The translations under genes were made by a program, and so were the position numbers. The notes under the pieces are model-generated. The model had not been told where the DNA came from. It was given only the letters and a program-made list of their open reading frames with translations, and did not search any database. This document shows positions 61,429-64,000 of a stretch of DNA of 64,000 nucleotides, piece by piece; within the stretch, counting starts at the first letter, position 1, and every line of letters begins with the position of its first letter. Source of the DNA: Serratia proteamaculans_D (lineage in GTDB: Bacteria; Pseudomonadota; Gammaproteobacteria; Enterobacterales; Enterobacteriaceae); NCBI RefSeq assembly GCF_049959315.1, contig NZ_CP188201.1. One strand, 5' to 3'.

Positions 61429-62154
61429 ATGGAGTTATTTCTGTTAAGCAACGGCAAACTGTCCGGTGAGAGTGAGCTGCTGGGCTATGCCAAGAGCCAC
61501 CTGTTGGCGATGATCGCGCGCCGCAGTATCACGTCCGCCGTCTTTATCCCATATGCCATGATCCGCGGTGATTACGATCAGCGTGCGCAGGAGCTGGCGC
61601 AAACGTTGGGCATCAAGGTCACCAGCATTCACCATGCCGAATCCCCGGCTGCGGCAATCGAACAGGCGGAATGTATCCTGGTCAGCGGCGGCAATACCTG
61701 GATGCTCAACCAAATGCTGCATGAGAATGGCCTGATTGTCCCGATCCAGCGAGCTGTTCGTGAACGTAGCGTCCCCTATGTTGGCTGGAGTGCCGGTTGT
61801 AACGTGGCTACGCCAAGTATCCGTACCACCAATGACATGCCGGTACGCAACAGCGTAGTGTTGCCGGCGTTGAGCCTGTTCCCGGTGCAGATTAACCCGC
61901 ATTACATTGACGCCCATATCAGCGGTCACATGGGCGAAACCCGTGATGAGCGCCTGGCGGAGTTTTGCGCGGTTAATCCGAGCGAATCTGTGGTGGCGCT
62001 GCGCGAGGGCAGCCTGTTGCACGTTGAGGGCAATGAGTTGCGTTATTTCAGTGCCAGAGACCAGGGCTTCAAGGTGTTCCGCCACGGCGCAGAGACCCTG
62101 GAGTATCAGGATACGCAGGCATTACGCCCGCTGGTGCCGTTCACGTGCCACTGA
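61429..62154 (+). CDS. pepE: Aspartyl dipeptidase PepE (peptidase S51)
   Basis: This 241-residue cytoplasmic serine peptidase of family S51 hydrolyses Asp-X dipeptides. The catalytic Ser121 lies in VGWSAGCNVA, and the family blocks VSGGNT, SIRTTNDMPV and LFPVQINPHYIDAH (His158) are present. It is more diverged from E. coli PepE (229 aa) than its neighbours are from theirs. Its position between rfaH and ubiD differs from E. coli. Confidence 0.88.
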   Translation: MELFLLSNGKLSGESELLGYAKSHLLAMIARRSITSAVFIPYAMIRGDYDQRAQELAQTLGIKVTSIHHAESPAAAIEQAECILVSGGNTWMLNQMLHENGLIVPIQRAVRERSVPYVGWSAGCNVATPSIRTTNDMPVRNSVVLPALSLFPVQINPHYIDAHISGHMGETRDERLAEFCAVNPSESVVALREGSLLHVEGNELRYFSARDQGFKVFRHGAETLEYQDTQALRPLVPFTCH

Positions 62155-62242
62155 GTGCCGGTGAGGTCTTTACCGGTGTTTAACAAAAGTGCAGCAACAA
62201 CCGTGAAGAGGGCTTATAATGCCCTCCTCACTGGCCGTTATA

Positions 62243-63739
62243 ATGATCAGCATGAAATACCGTGACTTACGCGATTTCCTCTCGTTGCTGGAAAAGAGAG
62301 GCGAACTAAAACGCATTAGCCAGCCGATTGATCCCTATCTGGAAATGACAGAAATTGCCGATCGTACTTTACGTGCGGGCGGCCCGGCGTTGTTGTTCGA
62401 AAACCCGAAAGGGTACGACATGCCGGTGCTGTGCAATCTGTTCGGTACTCCCGGTCGCGTAGCGATGGGGATGGGCCAGGAGGATGTCAGCTCGTTGCGC
62501 GAGGTCGGCAAGTTGCTGGCGTTCCTTAAAGAGCCGGAGCCGCCAAAGGGCTTTCGCGACCTGTTCGATAAACTGCCGAAGTTCAAGCAAGTGCTGAACA
62601 TGCCGACCAAGGTGTTGGGTTCAGCGCCTTGTCAGGAGCAGGTATGGCAGGGTGATGACGTCGATCTCAGCCGTATCCCGGTGATGCATTGCTGGCCGGA
62701 AGATGCCGCACCGCTGATCACCTGGGGCCTGACCGTGACCCGCGGACCGCAAAAAGAGCGACAGAACCTGGGTATTTATCGCCAACAGGTGCTGAGCAAG
62801 AATAAAGTCATCATGCGTTGGCTGTCGCACCGCGGCGGCGCACTGGATTACCTCGAATGGTGCCAGGCGCATCCCGGTGAGCGCTTCCCGGTTGCTGTTG
62901 CGCTGGGCGCAGATCCCGCCACCATTCTCGGTGCGGTCACGCCAGTGCCGGATACCCTGTCTGAATATGCTTTTGCCGGGCTGCTGCGCGGCAACAAAAC
63001 CGAAGTGGTCAAGTGTATCTCCTGCGATCTGGAAGTGCCCGCCAGCGCGGAAATCGTGTTGGAAGGCTATATCGAACCGGGTGAAATGGCGCCTGAAGGC
63101 CCGTATGGCGACCATACCGGTTACTACAACGAAATTGACCACTTCCCGGTATTCACCATCACCCATATCACCCAGCGTCGTGACGCCATTTATCACTCGA
63201 CCTATACCGGCCGTCCGCCGGATGAACCTGCGGTGTTGGGCGTGGCGCTCAATGAAGTCTTCGTTCCTATCTTGCAAAAGCAGTTCCCGGAAATTGTCGA
63301 TTTCTACCTGCCGCCTGAGGGTTGCTCTTATCGTCTGGCGGTGGTGACTATCAAGAAACAGTATGCCGGCCATGCCAAACGCGTAATGATGGGGGTCTGG
63401 TCGTTCCTGCGTCAGTTTATGTACACCAAGTTTGTTATCGTCTGCGACGATGACGTCAACGCACGCGACTGGAATGATGTGATTTGGGCGATCACCACCC
63501 GAATGGATCCGGCAAGGGATACCGTTTTGGTGGAGAATACGCCGATCGATTATTTGGACTTCGCCTCACCGGTTTCCGGTTTGGGTTCGAAGATGGGGCT
63601 GGATGCCACCAATAAATGGCCGGGTGAAACCCAGCGCGAATGGGGCCGTCCGATTCAGATGGATGAAAAGGTGCGTGCGCGCGTCGATGAAATCTGGGAT
63701 GAGCTCGCAATTTTCAGTGACAGAGAACCGACGCTGTAG
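62243..63739 (+). CDS. ubiD: 3-octaprenyl-4-hydroxybenzoate decarboxylase UbiD
   Basis: This 498-residue prenylated-FMN enzyme decarboxylates 3-polyprenyl-4-hydroxybenzoate in ubiquinone synthesis. Nearly the whole length resembles E. coli UbiD (497 aa), including PALLFENPKGYDMPVLCNL, LGADPATILGAVTPVPD and EGPYGDHTGYYNE. The start MISMKYRDLRDF at 62243 mirrors the E. coli MDAMKY start; ATG 62252 is an alternative and 62219 is unlikely. Confidence 0.96.
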   Translation: MISMKYRDLRDFLSLLEKRGELKRISQPIDPYLEMTEIADRTLRAGGPALLFENPKGYDMPVLCNLFGTPGRVAMGMGQEDVSSLREVGKLLAFLKEPEPPKGFRDLFDKLPKFKQVLNMPTKVLGSAPCQEQVWQGDDVDLSRIPVMHCWPEDAAPLITWGLTVTRGPQKERQNLGIYRQQVLSKNKVIMRWLSHRGGALDYLEWCQAHPGERFPVAVALGADPATILGAVTPVPDTLSEYAFAGLLRGNKTEVVKCISCDLEVPASAEIVLEGYIEPGEMAPEGPYGDHTGYYNEIDHFPVFTITHITQRRDAIYHSTYTGRPPDEPAVLGVALNEVFVPILQKQFPEIVDFYLPPEGCSYRLAVVTIKKQYAGHAKRVMMGVWSFLRQFMYTKFVIVCDDDVNARDWNDVIWAITTRMDPARDTVLVENTPIDYLDFASPVSGLGSKMGLDATNKWPGETQREWGRPIQMDEKVRARVDEIWDELAIFSDREPTL

Positions 63740-63789
63740 CGCCAGGCTTTGTTCTCAGTTTTGCATTGATGACCCGACAGAGGGAACGC

Positions 63790-64000
63790 ATGACAATATT
63801 GAGCTGTAAAGTGACCTCCGTAGAGGCCATTACCGATACGGTTTATCGGGTACGCTTGGTGCCTGAGGCACCGTTTTCTTTCAAGGCAGGACAGTATCTG
63901 ATGGTGGTGATGGATGAGCGCGACAAGCGTCCGTTCTCACTGGCCTCCATTCCGTCAGACCAGGATTACATTGAGCTGCATATTGGCGCTTCGGAGCTGA
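63790..64000 (+). CDS. fre: NAD(P)H-flavin reductase Fre, N-terminal part (cut by window edge)
   Basis: The frame from ATG 63790 runs off the right edge after 70 codons. It reads MTILSCKVTSVEAITDTVYR at the start, then FKAGQYLMVVMDERDKRPFS, the flavin-binding RxxS region of the ferredoxin-reductase fold. Fre reduces free FMN and riboflavin with NAD(P)H. It follows ubiD as in E. coli, where its flavin also serves UbiX. Confidence 0.95.
   Translation, partial: MTILSCKVTSVEAITDTVYRVRLVPEAPFSFKAGQYLMVVMDERDKRPFSLASIPSDQDYIELHIGASEL

Overview
The window is a chromosomal segment of a gammaproteobacterium in the order Enterobacterales, almost certainly a Serratia. Nearly all housekeeping proteins match Escherichia coli proteins closely in length and motif. 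The segment also carries a serralysin metalloprotease with its inhibitor, a hallmark of Serratia. Coding sequence is GC-rich and dense, and I see no rRNA, tRNA, CRISPR array or prophage. The species cannot be fixed from the sequence alone; a member of the S. liquefaciens/proteamaculans/plymuthica group is a reasonable guess.

Layout. 1-5108: the 5' part of glpT, divergent from glpABC (anaerobic glycerol-3-phosphate use). 5117-22403: the E. coli-like backbone dcrB, yhhQ, tusA, zntA, yhhN, yhhM, yhhL, rsmD, interrupted at three places by accessory blocks. These are (a) a tightly coupled three-gene envelope operon (7091-10463) with two predicted outer-membrane barrels and a DUF4056 protein, preceded by a 10-G tract; (b) serralysin plus inhibitor (13549-15442); (c) a ytcA-mdtNOP efflux operon (16359-21130). 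22627-26920: ftsY-ftsE-ftsX-rpoH. 26980-31918: an uncharacterised exported pair (685-aa protein and DUF3142 protein) and panM, apparently one operon split by a solo tnpB element of the IS200/IS605 type.

32325-43828: the livKHMGF branched-chain amino acid importer with a trailing aminotransferase, then the Pho-box controlled ugpBAECQ importer of glycerol-3-phosphate, followed by yhhA. At about 44200 the gene order jumps, relative to E. coli, from the ugp region to the metR-metE region. From there run bioP(yigM), metR/metE, ysgA, udp, a tyrosine phosphatase, a DedA protein, rmuC, ubiE-ubiJ-ubiB, tatABC, tatD, a hemB of the magnesium (Pseudomonas-like) type, rfaH, pepE, ubiD and the start of fre at the right edge.

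How the genes work together. Two separate glycerol-3-phosphate routes are present (GlpT/GlpABC and UgpBAECQ). The ubi genes, fre and hemB supply quinone, flavin and heme chemistry, and tatABC exports folded redox proteins. zntA, panM, metE and rpoH are regulated stress or biosynthetic genes whose control elements (ZntR dyad, tandem met boxes, thermosensor leader) are partly visible. The least understood parts are the 7091-10463 envelope operon and the 26980-30241 pair.
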